Numbered from the stretch's first letter, positions 51,611 through 60,137 are shown. The stretch: DNA of 64,000 nucleotides from Actinomycetes bacterium (GCA_023396115.1 JAEWXC010000062.1:1-64000); one strand, 5' to 3'. Program-made: numbers and translations. The notes: generated by a model from the letters alone, not told the origin.

Positions 51611-52506
51611 GCTGCGACTCCTTCGCGCTGGGACTGGGCGGTGAGCTCCAGGAACATCTCCTCCAGGCCCGCGCCGTCGGCGGACCGGAGTTCGGTGAGG
51701 GCGACGCCGGCCGTCAGGGCCAGCTGGCCGACCTGCTCGGCGCTGGCGTCGGTGTGCAGGGCGTGGTCGGGGGTGCGGGTGCAGCCGACGCCGGCAGCGG
51801 CCAGGGCCGCGACGAGCCGGTCGGGGTCGGCGGCGCGGACCACGGTGCCGGCGGCGGCCAGCAGCTCGGCCTTGGTGCCGCCGGCGACGATCCGGCCGTT
51901 GCCGATCACGACCAGGTCGTCGGCGATGACCTCGATCTCGTGCAGCAGGTGGCTGGAGAGCAGAACGGTCCCGCCGCGGGTGGCGTAGTCGCGCAACAGG
52001 TCGCGCATCCAGCGGATGCCCGCCGGGTCGAGACCGTTGGCGGGCTCGTCGAGGATCAACACCGAGGGATCGCCGAGCAGGGCGACCGCGATGCCCAGGC
52101 GCTGCCGCATCCCCAGCGAGTAGTTGCGGACCCGGCGGCCGGCCTCCTCCTCGGTGAGGGAGACCTTGTCGAGCATCTCGTCGACGACCCGGGCCGGGAG
52201 GCCCATGGTGCGCTGCGCGACGGTGAGCACCTGGCGCCCGGTGCGCCCGGCGTGCTGGGCCGAGGCGTCCAGCAGGACGCCGACCTCCCGACCCGGGTTG
52301 GGCAGCGAGGCGTAGGGGCGGCCGTCGATCAGGGCGGTGCCGCTGGTGGGGGTGGTCAGCCCGACCATCATCCGCATGGAGGTGGACTTGCCGGCGCCGT
52401 TGGGCCCCAGGAAGCCGGTGACCCGTCCGGAACGGGCCGTGAACGAGACGTCGTCGACGGCGGTGAAGCTGCCGTAGCGCTTGGTCAGGGAGTCAAGGGT
52501 GATCAT
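51607..52506 (-). CDS. ABC exporter ATPase
   Basis: The 299-residue ATPase has Walker A GFLGPNGAGKSTSMRMM, signature NYSLGMRQRLGIAVALLG, Walker B SVLILDEPANGLDPAGI and the switch His in LLSSHLLHEIE. The C-terminal region after about residue 220 is the extension common in drug or bacteriocin exporters. The signature NYSLGMRQR fits bacitracin/lantibiotic-type exporters. It is the first gene of a two-gene operon. Confidence 0.92.
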   Translation of the reverse strand: MITLDSLTKRYGSFTAVDDVSFTARSGRVTGFLGPNGAGKSTSMRMMVGLTTPTSGTALIDGRPYASLPNPGREVGVLLDASAQHAGRTGRQVLTVAQRTMGLPARVVDEMLDKVSLTEEEAGRRVRNYSLGMRQRLGIAVALLGDPSVLILDEPANGLDPAGIRWMRDLLRDYATRGGTVLLSSHLLHEIEVIADDLVVIGNGRIVAGGTKAELLAAAGTVVRAADPDRLVAALAAAGVGCTRTPDHALHTDASAEQVGQLALTAGVALTELRSADGAGLEEMFLELTAQSQREGVAA

Positions 52507-52619
52507 GGCCCTGACTCTCGCTCCCGGACGGGGGCGCGCACATCGGGGAGACCGACCGATCCACCCCTGAGTCCTCTCGGGGTCACCTCAGGGTCGCCCC
52601 CGGCCCCCCGCCTCGCCAC

Positions 52620-52755
52620 CCGGGCACAAAAGCGGCGCTGACCGGGCACATCCGCGACGCTGACCGGGCACTTGTGTGGCGCCGACCGGGCACTTAGTCG
52701 CCGACCGGGCACTTGCGTGGCGCTGACCGGGCACAAAAGTGGCGCTGAGCGGGCG
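52620..52755 (+). repeat. 22-bp tandem repeat array between ABC ATPase and FrnE genes
   Basis: About six head-to-tail units each begin CCGGGCAC and end GCGCTGA or a close variant, with a variable centre (AAAAG, TTGTG, TTGCG). One unit is shortened to 19 bp. Reading the minus strand gives a periodic CPVSAT-like peptide, which is a by-product and not a gene. The rest of the gap, 52507-52619, holds nothing else I can identify. Confidence 0.88.
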
Positions 52756-52819
52756 CTTGCGCGGACCGACGCCGCCTCCCGGCGGGAAGGAATCGGTGTT
52801 CGCCGGTGTTCTGCTCAGC

Positions 52820-53521
52820 ATGCGCATCGACATCTGGAGTGACGTGGTCTGCCCGTGGTGCTACATCGGCAAGCGCCGGTTGGAGGCCGCGCTTGCCGAC
52901 TTCGAGCACGCGGACGAGGTGGAGATCCACTTCCACTCCTACGAGCTGGACCCGGCCGCCCCGAAGGTGGCCTCCGAGCGGACGCTCGAGGCGCTGGGGC
53001 GCAAGTACGGCGGGGGAGTCGAGGGCGCGCGCCGGATGATGGACCAGGTCGAGGCGGCCGCGGCCGGCGAGGGCCTGCTGTTCCGGCTCGGCGAGACGAT
53101 GCACGTCAACACCTCCGACGCCCACCGGGTGCTCCACCTGGCGGCCGACCACGGCGTCCAGGGTGCGCTCAAGGAGGCGCTGCTGGCCGCCCACTTCACC
53201 CGGGCCGAGAACGTCTCCGACACCGACGTACTCGTCCGGCACGCTGTCGCGGCCGGACTCGAGGAGAGCCGGGTCCGCGAGGTGCTGTCCTCCGACGAGT
53301 ACGCCGACGCCGTCGAGGCCGACATCCGCCAGGCTGCCTCGCTGGGCGCCACCGGCGTCCCGTTCGTCGTGGTCGACGGCAAGTACGGCGTCCCCGGTGC
53401 CCAGCCCGCCGACGTGTTCGGCCAGGTGCTGCAGCGGGCCTGGGACGACGCTCACCCGCAGGTGCAGCTGGTCACCGGTGGCGACGCCGAGGCGTGCGGC
53501 CCCGACGGCTGCGCGATCTGA
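52820..53521 (+). CDS. DsbA-family oxidoreductase, FrnE type
   Basis: The 233-residue cytoplasmic protein has the thioredoxin-fold CxxC in DIWSDVVCPWCYIGKRRLE, the long helical insert, and the cis-Pro loop ATGVPFVVVDGKYGVPGAQP. This is the FrnE/2-hydroxychromene-isomerase-like group, linked to disulfide handling under stress. An extra Cys pair lies at the very end (ACGPDGCAI). Homology begins at the ATG at 52820. A GTG at 52796, eight codons earlier, has a better ribosome site (GGGAAGG) and is a real alternative start. Confidence 0.88.
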   Translation: MRIDIWSDVVCPWCYIGKRRLEAALADFEHADEVEIHFHSYELDPAAPKVASERTLEALGRKYGGGVEGARRMMDQVEAAAAGEGLLFRLGETMHVNTSDAHRVLHLAADHGVQGALKEALLAAHFTRAENVSDTDVLVRHAVAAGLEESRVREVLSSDEYADAVEADIRQAASLGATGVPFVVVDGKYGVPGAQPADVFGQVLQRAWDDAHPQVQLVTGGDAEACGPDGCAI

Positions 53522-53684
53522 TCAACCCGGCCCGGCACGGTCGCGGTCCGGGGAGGCCACCCGGGGTGCGGTCCGCATGGCGACCCAGCCCGGCACCCCG
53601 ACCACGACCGGCTAGGCTGGGTGTTCGCACAGCGTCGTGCGTCCACTCAGTCGAACCCCACGCACCCGTAGTCGAGGAAGCGCT

Positions 53685-55271
53685 GTGACCAAGCCTGTCG
53701 TACTCATCGCCGAAGAGCTGAGCCCCGCCACCATCGAGGCACTGGGCCCGGACTTCGAGATCCGCCACTGCAACGGCGCCGACCGCGCCGAGCTGCTGCC
53801 CGCGATCGCCGACGTCGACGCCATCCTGATCCGCTCGGCCACCCAGGTCGACGCCGAGGCGCTGGCGGCCGCCAAGCGCCTCAAGATCGTGGCCCGCGCC
53901 GGTGTCGGTCTGGACAACGTCGACGTCAAGGCCTCCACCCAGGCCGGCGTGATGGTCGTCAACGCCCCGACCTCCAACATCGTCTCGGCCGCCGAGCTGG
54001 CCGTCGCCCTGATGCTGGCCGCGGCCCGCCACGTCTCGCCGGCCCACGCCGCGCTGCGCAACGGTGAGTGGAAGCGCTCCAAGTACACCGGCATCGAGCT
54101 GTACGAGAAGACCGTCGGCATCGTCGGCCTGGGCCGCATCGGCGTCCTGGTCGCCCAGCGCCTCTCCGCGTTCGGCATGAAGGTCATCGCCTACGACCCC
54201 TACGTGCAGGCCGGTCGCGCCGCGCAGATGGGCGTGCGCCTGGTCGACCTCGACACGCTGCTGGCCGAGGCCGACTTCATGAGCGTGCACCTGCCCAAGA
54301 CCCCGGAGACGGTGGGCCTGATCGGTGCCGAGCAGCTGAAGGCCGCCAAGTCGAGCCTGGTGCTGGTCAACGCCGCTCGCGGTGGCATCGTCGACGAGGC
54401 GGCGCTGTACGACGCCCTCGTCGCGGGCGAGATCGCGGCTGCTGGCCTGGACGTCTTCGCCAAGGAGCCGTGCACCGACTCGCCGCTGTTCGCGCTGGAG
54501 AACGTCGTCGCCACCCCGCACCTGGGTGCCTCGACCGACGAGGCCCAGGAGAAGGCCGGCATCGCCGTGGCCAAGTCGGTCCGCCTGGCCCTGGCCGGCG
54601 AGCTGGTCCCCGACGCGGTGAACGTCCAGGGTGGCGTGATCGCCGAGGACGTGCGCCCCGGCATCGGCCTGACCGAGAAGCTCGGCCGCGTCTTCACCGC
54701 GCTGGCCGGCGAGGTCGCGCAGAGCCTGGACGTCGAGGTCCGCGGCGAGATCACCGAGTACGACGTCAAGGTGCTCGAGCTGGCTGCGCTCAAGGGCGTC
54801 TTCACCGACGTCGTCGAGGACCAGGTCTCCTACGTCAACGCCCCGCTGCTGGCCGCCGAGCGCGGCACCGCGGTGCGGCTGGTCAGCCACGCCGACGCCG
54901 GCGACCACCGCAACCTGGTGACGCTGCGCGGCACCCTGGCCGACGGCACCCAGGTCTCGGTCTCGGGCACCCTGGTCGGCCTGGCCCAGCGCGAGCGCCT
55001 GGTCGAGGTCAACGGCTTCGACGTGGACATCGAGCCCACCGAGCACCTGGCGTTCCTGACCTACACCGACAAGCCGGGCATGGTCGGCACCGTCGGTGGC
55101 GTCCTGGGCGCTGCCGGCGTCAACATCGCCGGGATGCAGGTGGCTCGTGACGCGAAGGGCGGCGAGGCCTTGGTCGCGCTGTCGGTCGACTCGGCGATCA
55201 CCGCCGACACCCTGGCCGAGATCGAGACCGCGATCGACGCCACCACGGTGCGCGCCGTCGACCTGGACTGA
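53685..55271 (+). CDS. serA: D-3-phosphoglycerate dehydrogenase
   Basis: This enzyme oxidises 3-phosphoglycerate to start serine synthesis. The 528-residue length equals the long actinobacterial form with an allosteric substrate-binding domain between the catalytic and ACT domains. Motifs are the Rossmann GIVGLGRIGVLVAQRL, VHLPKTPETVGLIGAEQL, NAARGGIVDEAAL, the catalytic His in TPHLGASTDEAQEKAG, and a final ACT domain from TDKPGMVGTVGGVLGAAGVNIAGMQV, probably for serine inhibition. A GAGGAAG site precedes the GTG at 53685. A TAGGCT box at 53613 may be the promoter. Confidence 0.97.
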   Translation: MTKPVVLIAEELSPATIEALGPDFEIRHCNGADRAELLPAIADVDAILIRSATQVDAEALAAAKRLKIVARAGVGLDNVDVKASTQAGVMVVNAPTSNIVSAAELAVALMLAAARHVSPAHAALRNGEWKRSKYTGIELYEKTVGIVGLGRIGVLVAQRLSAFGMKVIAYDPYVQAGRAAQMGVRLVDLDTLLAEADFMSVHLPKTPETVGLIGAEQLKAAKSSLVLVNAARGGIVDEAALYDALVAGEIAAAGLDVFAKEPCTDSPLFALENVVATPHLGASTDEAQEKAGIAVAKSVRLALAGELVPDAVNVQGGVIAEDVRPGIGLTEKLGRVFTALAGEVAQSLDVEVRGEITEYDVKVLELAALKGVFTDVVEDQVSYVNAPLLAAERGTAVRLVSHADAGDHRNLVTLRGTLADGTQVSVSGTLVGLAQRERLVEVNGFDVDIEPTEHLAFLTYTDKPGMVGTVGGVLGAAGVNIAGMQVARDAKGGEALVALSVDSAITADTLAEIETAIDATTVRAVDLD

Positions 55272-55283
55272 TCTGTCCCTGTT

Positions 55284-55324
55284 CCGCGAGGGCGGTCACC
55301 CCACCGGGGTGGCCGCCCTCGCGG
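55284..55324 (+). terminator. Hairpin terminator of serA
   Basis: A 19-bp stem with one G-U pair begins CCGCGAGGGCGG and closes on a 3-nt loop, 12 bp after serA. Confidence 0.9.
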
Positions 55325-55354
55325 CGTCTCCGGTCCCGGTGTTCGGGCCCGCCC

Positions 55355-55411
55355 GGTGGTCGAGCCTGCCGAGACCCCGCCGCCCGACCGGTGGTCGAGC
55401 CCGCCGAGACC
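55355..55411 (+). repeat. Interspersed repeat pair
   Basis: Two copies of the GGTGGTCGAGCCTGCCGAG element, 35 bp apart (55355 and 55390), lie between the serA terminator and the end of the MocR gene. They are the same family as at 8503 (complement) and 42282. Confidence 0.87.
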
Positions 55412-55419
55412 CAGCGCGG

Positions 55420-56901
55420 TCAGGCCACCACCACCGGCCTGGCCGCCGCGGCTCCCGGGATCCCGTCCGCACTGCCCGTCGACCGGTCGCCCAGCCGGTC
55501 CCAGGCCCGCGCCAACCGGTCCACCGCCTCGTCCAGCACCGGCACCGGCAACGTCCAGGGCAGCCGCACCCGGTCCCGGGCACCGCCCTCGGTGTCGAAG
55601 ACCGGCCCGGGGGTGAGGGCCACACCCTCGGCCTCGGCCAGCTCGGCGAACCGGACCGCCCACGGTCCGGGAAGCCGGCACCACAGCACCATCCCGCCGA
55701 CGGGGACGGTGAACTCCCACGTGGGGAGCCGCTCGCGCACCCGGGCGACGAGGGCGTCACGCTGCCCGCGCAACGCTGCCAGGTGGCCCGCGAGCACCTC
55801 GGGGTCGCCGAGCAGGTCGGCCAGCACCATCTGCTCGGTCACCGGCGTGCCCAGGTCGAGGGCGAGCCGGGCGTCGGTGAGCACGTCCAGGTCGGCCTCC
55901 TCGGCCCGCAGCCAGCCCAGCCGCAACCCGCCCCACACCGTCTTCGACGCGCCCCCGACGGTGACCGCGCGACCGCCGGCCCGGGCCACGTGCGCGGCGA
56001 ACGGCAGCGGCATCCGACCGCCGGGCAGCCCCGAGGAGTCCAGGACCAGACCCCGGTGCGATTCGTCGACGACCGCCAGCACGTCGTGGCGCGCCAGCAC
56101 CGCGGCCAGGTCGGCCCGTTCGGTGTCGTCGAGCAGCACGCCGGTGGGGTTCTGGAAGTCCGGGCACAGGTACGCCGCGCGGATCCCGGAGCTGCGCAGG
56201 GTCGCGTCCAGGCCGGCCGGGTCGCGGCTGGCCACCGGCTGGGGGACCAGCCGGCACCCGCGCAGCCTCAGTGACGCCGGGGCGTTGGGGTAGACGGGGG
56301 ACTCGACCAGCACCCGGTCGCCGACCTTCAGCAGGGCGTGCGCGGTGACCGCGGTGGCCGCCAGGGCGCCGGGCGTGACCATCACCTGACCCGGGTCGGT
56401 GGCCAACCCGTCGGCGGTGAACTGCTCGGCGATCCGAGAGGTCAGCTCCGGCAGTCCGGCGGGGAAGTAGCCGTGGTCGGCCAGCAGACCGGGCAGCTGC
56501 CCGACCGCGCGCTCGTACGCGGCCGCCACCCCGGCCGGTGCGGCGGTGGCGGCGCAGGTCAGGTCGATGAGGTCGGGGTCGGGTCCCCGCGGGCTGAGGG
56601 TGCGGTCCACGCCGTGCCGGGGGCCACCGGGGATCCGGGTCCAGGTCCCCGCACCGACCCGGGCCACCGCCCAGCCACTGGTCCGCAGCTGGTCGTAGGC
56701 CCGGGTGACGGTGGTGCGGCTGACCGGGAGCACCTCGGCCAGGTCCCGCTCGCTGGGCAGCCGGGTGCCGTGCGGAAGCCGACCGTCGCAGACCAGCATC
56801 CGCAGCGCCTCGGCGAGACCCGCCCAGGCCGGGGAGGTGTCGAAGTCACCCAGCAGGGAGGCGAGCCGGGTGGGGGAGACGTGCATGGAGGACGTGGCCA
56901 T
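55420..56901 (-). CDS. MocR/GabR-type PLP-dependent regulator
   Basis: The 493-residue protein fuses a GntR winged helix (about residues 15-85; DGRLPHGTRLPSERDLAEVLPVSRTTVTRAYDQLRTSGW) to a fold-type I aminotransferase domain. That domain has MVTPGALAATAVTAHALL, CPDFQNPTGVLL, VVDESHRGL and the PLP lysine in GGASKTVWGGLRLGW. It senses PLP or an amine and controls the divergent gene. The pairing with a YczE-type membrane protein is also known as ycxD-yczE in Bacillus. ATG 56901 is the first start that fits; 56886 is possible. Confidence 0.9.
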   Translation of the reverse strand: MATSSMHVSPTRLASLLGDFDTSPAWAGLAEALRMLVCDGRLPHGTRLPSERDLAEVLPVSRTTVTRAYDQLRTSGWAVARVGAGTWTRIPGGPRHGVDRTLSPRGPDPDLIDLTCAATAAPAGVAAAYERAVGQLPGLLADHGYFPAGLPELTSRIAEQFTADGLATDPGQVMVTPGALAATAVTAHALLKVGDRVLVESPVYPNAPASLRLRGCRLVPQPVASRDPAGLDATLRSSGIRAAYLCPDFQNPTGVLLDDTERADLAAVLARHDVLAVVDESHRGLVLDSSGLPGGRMPLPFAAHVARAGGRAVTVGGASKTVWGGLRLGWLRAEEADLDVLTDARLALDLGTPVTEQMVLADLLGDPEVLAGHLAALRGQRDALVARVRERLPTWEFTVPVGGMVLWCRLPGPWAVRFAELAEAEGVALTPGPVFDTEGGARDRVRLPWTLPVPVLDEAVDRLARAWDRLGDRSTGSADGIPGAAAARPVVVA

Positions 56902-56912
56902 GTGGCCACTGT

Positions 56913-56952
56913 CGCAGGATTGGCTCTTTGTTCCAAGGCCATTGCGCAGGAT
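56913..56952. promoter_or_regulatory. Direct repeats in the MocR-yczE intergenic region
   Basis: CGCAGGAT occurs at 56913-56920 and 56945-56952, 32 bp or three helical turns apart. Direct repeats of this kind are the usual binding pattern of MocR proteins. The 60-bp gap also holds TTGG...CCAA. Confidence 0.5.
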
Positions 56953-56961
56953 CATGGTGGG

Positions 56962-57654
56962 GTGACCGAGACCCCCACCCCGCAGCTCGCCCAGGCGGCC
57001 CCGCAGCTGCTGACCGACCTGCCGATCCGCGACCAGCTCCGCGCCGGTCGGCTGCCGCGCCGGGTCACCCAGCTGCTGGTGGGACTGGCCCTCTACGGGG
57101 TCTCCCTGGCGCTGCTGGTCCGCGGTGCCCTGGGGTTGGCGCCGTGGGACGTCCTGCACTCGGGCATCGCGCGGTTCGTGCCGTTGACGCTGGGCCAGGT
57201 GATCATCGTGGTCAGCGTGCTGGTGCTGGCGCTGTGGATCCCGTTGCGGGAGCGCCCCGGTATCGGCACCCTGGCCAACGCCCTGCTGGTGGGGCTGGCG
57301 GCCGACGCGACCCTGGCCCTGCTGGCCGCACCGGACGCCCTGGTCTGGCGGATCGTGCTGGTCGTGGGCGGCGTCGTGCTGAACGCCCTGGCCACCGCGC
57401 TGTACATCGGGTCCCAGTTCGGCCGCGGCCCCCGGGACGGCCTGATGACCGGTCTGGCCCGGCGCACCGGGTGGTCGCTGCGTCTGGTCCGGACCGGCCT
57501 GGAGGTGCTGGTGGTGGTCCTCGGTCTTCTGCTCGGCGGCGCCCTGGGTGTGGGCACCGTGCTCTACGCCCTGGGCATCGGTCCGCTGACGCAGCTGATG
57601 CTGCGGCCGCTGGTGGTGCCGCTGCGCCCGGTGCCCACCCCGCCGTCGGGCTGA
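56962..57654 (+). CDS. YczE-family membrane protein
   Basis: The 230-residue protein has five or six transmembrane helices and the YczE/YitT-type pattern: LLVGLALYGVSLALLVRGALGLAPWDVLHSGIA, LALWIPLRERPGIGTLANALLVGLAAD and ALYIGSQFGRGPRDGLMTGLARRTG. In Bacillus the homologue lies near the surfactin locus, but the transported or sensed substrate is not established. It starts at GTG 56962 and is divergent from the MocR gene. Confidence 0.87.
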   Translation: MTETPTPQLAQAAPQLLTDLPIRDQLRAGRLPRRVTQLLVGLALYGVSLALLVRGALGLAPWDVLHSGIARFVPLTLGQVIIVVSVLVLALWIPLRERPGIGTLANALLVGLAADATLALLAAPDALVWRIVLVVGGVVLNALATALYIGSQFGRGPRDGLMTGLARRTGWSLRLVRTGLEVLVVVLGLLLGGALGVGTVLYALGIGPLTQLMLRPLVVPLRPVPTPPSG

Positions 57655-57679
57655 GGCGGAGTGGGACCGGTGTCGCTGC

Positions 57680-58627
57680 TCAGACGGGCACGGCCACGCC
57701 GACCGGCACCTCGCCGACGACGCTGATCCGGTCCATCACCCGGCGGGCGGGGTAGTAGTCGCTGCTGGCGTAGTGCTGGCAGGCGCGGTTGTCCCACATC
57801 GCCACGGTGTTGGGCTCCCACGTCAGGCGCACCTGGAACTCGGGGCGGTTCACGTGCCGGTAGAGCAGCGCGAGCAGCTCGTCGGACTCGGACTGCTCCA
57901 CGCCCAGGATCCGCTGGGTGAAGACCATGTTGACGAACAGGACCTTGCGCCCGGTCTCCTCGATGACCCGGACCACCGGGTGGCTCACCGGCGGGAAGTG
58001 CGGCCGCAGCTGCTCGACGGCCTCGGGGCCCATGCCGGCGCCGAAGGTCAGCACCCAGTCGTGCTCGGCCTGGAGCGGGTCGATGCGCTCCTTGATGTCC
58101 TCGGGCAGCAGGTCGTAGGCCACGGCCGTGTCGGCCCACAGCGTGTCGCCGCCCACCTCGGGCACCTCCACGGCACGCAGGATCGAGGTGAAGGACGGGG
58201 TCTCGTGCCAGGTCACGTCGTTGTGCCAGTTGTTCTCCACCCCGGCCGACATGGCGTCCTTGGCCAGCGTCGCGACGTCCACGTCGGTCTGACCGGGCTG
58301 GGTGAACTTGAAGAACGGGTGCTGCTCGAGCTCGCCCCACTGCTGGGCGAACGCGCGGTGCTGGTCGCGGTCGATGTGCTGGTCGCGGAAGAACAGCACC
58401 TTGAACTCCAGCAGGGCGCGGCGCAGCTCGGCCCGGAGCTCCTCCGACATCCCGCCGTCCAGCTGCACACCGGTGACGTAGGCGCCGATCGTGGGGGAGG
58501 CGGGGCGCGCGTCGAACAGGTGGTACGGGGTGGGCTCGATGCCCTCGGGGAGGCGGCGCCCCACCAGCGGGCCGAACGCGGCCATCGGGTCGGTGGGGGT
58601 GCGGAAGATGGTGGTCTGGGTGATCAC
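57680..58627 (-). CDS. TauD/TfdA-family Fe(II)/2-oxoglutarate dioxygenase
   Basis: The 315-residue enzyme has the jelly-roll iron site: H-x-D in NNWHNDVTWHETP, the distal His in MWDNRACQHYASSDY and the 2-oxoglutarate Arg in ARRVMDRISV. The N-terminal IGAYVTGVQLDGGMSEE and LLEFKVLFFRDQHI are family standards. Taurine, alkylsulfate or another substrate is possible and cannot be chosen. A GAGGAG site precedes the GTG at 58627, which overlaps the end of the TetR gene. Confidence 0.92.
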   Translation of the reverse strand: MITQTTIFRTPTDPMAAFGPLVGRRLPEGIEPTPYHLFDARPASPTIGAYVTGVQLDGGMSEELRAELRRALLEFKVLFFRDQHIDRDQHRAFAQQWGELEQHPFFKFTQPGQTDVDVATLAKDAMSAGVENNWHNDVTWHETPSFTSILRAVEVPEVGGDTLWADTAVAYDLLPEDIKERIDPLQAEHDWVLTFGAGMGPEAVEQLRPHFPPVSHPVVRVIEETGRKVLFVNMVFTQRILGVEQSESDELLALLYRHVNRPEFQVRLTWEPNTVAMWDNRACQHYASSDYYPARRVMDRISVVGEVPVGVAVPV

Positions 58628-59247
58628 GGGTGTTCTCCTCGGTGCGGCGCGGGGGTGCGCAGGGTGGACAAGCACAGGCCGACCAGGTCGTCGGCGAGCA
58701 GGGTGGGGTCGGGGAGCTGGTCGAGCTGTCCCTCCCAGAGGGCCAGGGTGCTGATCAGCAGGCCGACGGTGGCCGCGATCCGGCCGTCGGTGAAGCTGTT
58801 CGGGCCGCCCAGGTGCGTGGCGAGGCGGCGCTGGACGTCGCGGAAGCTGGCGGCCTCGGCGTGCGCCAGCACGGTCGGCCCGACGACTGGGTCCAGGAAG
58901 ATCTGGGCCAGGACCCGGGCCCAGCGGCTGCCCGGCTGCAGGACGGTGGCCTCGGCCAGCGGGCGGACCAGCGCCTCGACCAGTTGCTCGAGACTGGCCC
59001 CGGGCCCGGCGGCCTCGAGCAGGGCGTCACGGCGCTGCCCGACCGGGCCCAGGTGTCGGGCGGCCAGCGCCAGCAGCAGTCCGTCGCGGTTCCCGAAGTG
59101 GTAGGCCGCCGCGGACTTGTTGGCTTGGCCGGAGCGCTGCTGCACACCGCTGAGCGTCAGGGAGCCCAGGCCGCGTTCCACGACGATGAGCTCGGCGGCC
59201 TCGAGCATGGCCGACCGGGCGACCTGGCTGCGTGTGGTGGGGGTCAC
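58624..59247 (-). CDS. TetR-family regulator of the TauD-like gene
   Basis: The 207-residue regulator has the HTH region ARSAMLEAAELIVVERGLGSLTLSGVQQRSGQANKSAAAYHFGNRDGLLLALAARHL and a helical ligand domain with FLDPVVGPTVLAHAEA. It overlaps the dioxygenase gene by GTGA and lies first in the operon. A perfect palindrome sits 8 bp before its GTG, so autorepression is probable. The longer upstream frame runs through the palindrome and is rejected. Confidence 0.9.
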   Translation of the reverse strand: MTPTTRSQVARSAMLEAAELIVVERGLGSLTLSGVQQRSGQANKSAAAYHFGNRDGLLLALAARHLGPVGQRRDALLEAAGPGASLEQLVEALVRPLAEATVLQPGSRWARVLAQIFLDPVVGPTVLAHAEAASFRDVQRRLATHLGGPNSFTDGRIAATVGLLISTLALWEGQLDQLPDPTLLADDLVGLCLSTLRTPAPHRGEHP

Positions 59248-59254
59248 ACGCTCA

Positions 59255-59274
59255 TTTAAGGACAAGTCCTTAAA
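59255..59274. promoter_or_regulatory. Perfect 20-bp palindromic TetR operator
   Basis: TTTAAGGACAAGTCCTTAAA has two perfect 9-bp arms about an AA centre. It is strikingly AT-rich in this sequence and lies 8 bp before the TetR start. Confidence 0.85.
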
Positions 59275-59322
59275 GTCGTCAAGGGGTGGTTCCACCTGCC
59301 CTCTGCGCGGAGTCGGGACGCG

Positions 59323-59360
59323 CCACGGGCCCGGCACCTCGAGAGGTGTCGGGCCCGTGG
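59323..59360 (-). terminator. Hairpin terminator of the methyltransferase gene
   Basis: An 18-bp stem with one G-U pair, arms CCACGGGCCCGGCACCTC and complement, lies 26 bp after the methyltransferase stop. It may also insulate the TetR promoter. Confidence 0.85.
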
Positions 59361-59385
59361 GCAGTGCGGGTGGGTGCGGTGCGGG

Positions 59386-59952
59386 TCAGCGGCGGGTGGC
59401 GACGATCACCGCGGCGTCGGCCGCGATCATCACCTCGACGGCGGTGAAGCGCTCGTCGGTCAGCCACTCCTCGCGCAGGGTGTCGACCCGGCCCAGGTGG
59501 ATCGGGGGCCAAATCTCGCACGGGGTGAAGTCGTCGAGGACCACGATCCCGCCCGGCTCGACCAGGTCGGCCACGACGTCGACCCGGACGCTGTCGACGC
59601 CGCCGGAGTCCATGAACAGCAGCGAGTAGGGGCCGCGGTCCATCAGCGTGGTCCAGTCGGCCGCCAGCACCTCGACCGACTCGTCGCCGGTGAAGATCTC
59701 CGCGGCCGCGCCGGCGAGCTGGGAGTTCAGCTCGGCGGTGAGGATCCGGGTGCCGGGGCGCATCCCGGAGTGCAGCCAGGCCGTGCCGACACCGGTGCCG
59801 GTGCCGAACTCGGCCATCGTCCCGCTGCGCGTGGCGGCCAGCGTGGCCAGCAGTCGCCCGGTCTCGTTGCGACAGAACGACACGTACCCGGCCCGGCGGG
59901 AGACGTCGAAGGCGCGGTTGACCACGTCGGGCAGTTCGGGCGGGTGACTCAT
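59386..59952 (-). CDS. Class I SAM-dependent methyltransferase (O-methyltransferase-like)
   Basis: The 188-residue protein has motif I in MAEFGTGTGVGTAWLHSG, an acidic strand end in ILTAELNSQLAGAA, DSVEVLAADWTTLM and the motif LLFMDSGGVDSVRVDVVADLVEPGGIVVLDDF. These follow the O-methyltransferase family 3 plan. No substrate is indicated. The start at ATG 59952 is chosen because the family pattern begins soon after. It is a single gene. Confidence 0.82.
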   Translation of the reverse strand: MSHPPELPDVVNRAFDVSRRAGYVSFCRNETGRLLATLAATRSGTMAEFGTGTGVGTAWLHSGMRPGTRILTAELNSQLAGAAAEIFTGDESVEVLAADWTTLMDRGPYSLLFMDSGGVDSVRVDVVADLVEPGGIVVLDDFTPCEIWPPIHLGRVDTLREEWLTDERFTAVEVMIAADAAVIVATRR

Positions 59953-60121
59953 GCCGGCGAGTCTTTCATCCCGGTACGCCCGTCCCGCATCGTGGATGGT
60001 CTGCCCGGTCGTTTCAGGCGGGGATCGAGGGGTGAGTTCGCTGAACGGACGCATCCGTCCGTGATGATTCGTGAGTCGGACGGCGCGACGAAAACCGGTC
60101 CGGGTGCTCGCGCCGGGTGCC

Positions 60122-60127
60122 TACAGT
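60122..60127 (+). promoter_or_regulatory. Putative -10 box before the leuB leader
   Basis: TACAGT lies 10 nt before the ATG of the leader peptide, so the leader would have almost no untranslated region. Confidence 0.5.
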
Positions 60128-60137
60128 TGTCCCCATC

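Noticed and set aside
52620..52755. CRISPR array or small protein with a CPVSAT repeat
   Set aside because: The 22-bp units are direct tandems without spacers, one unit is shortened so frames shift, and no ribosome site supports translation.
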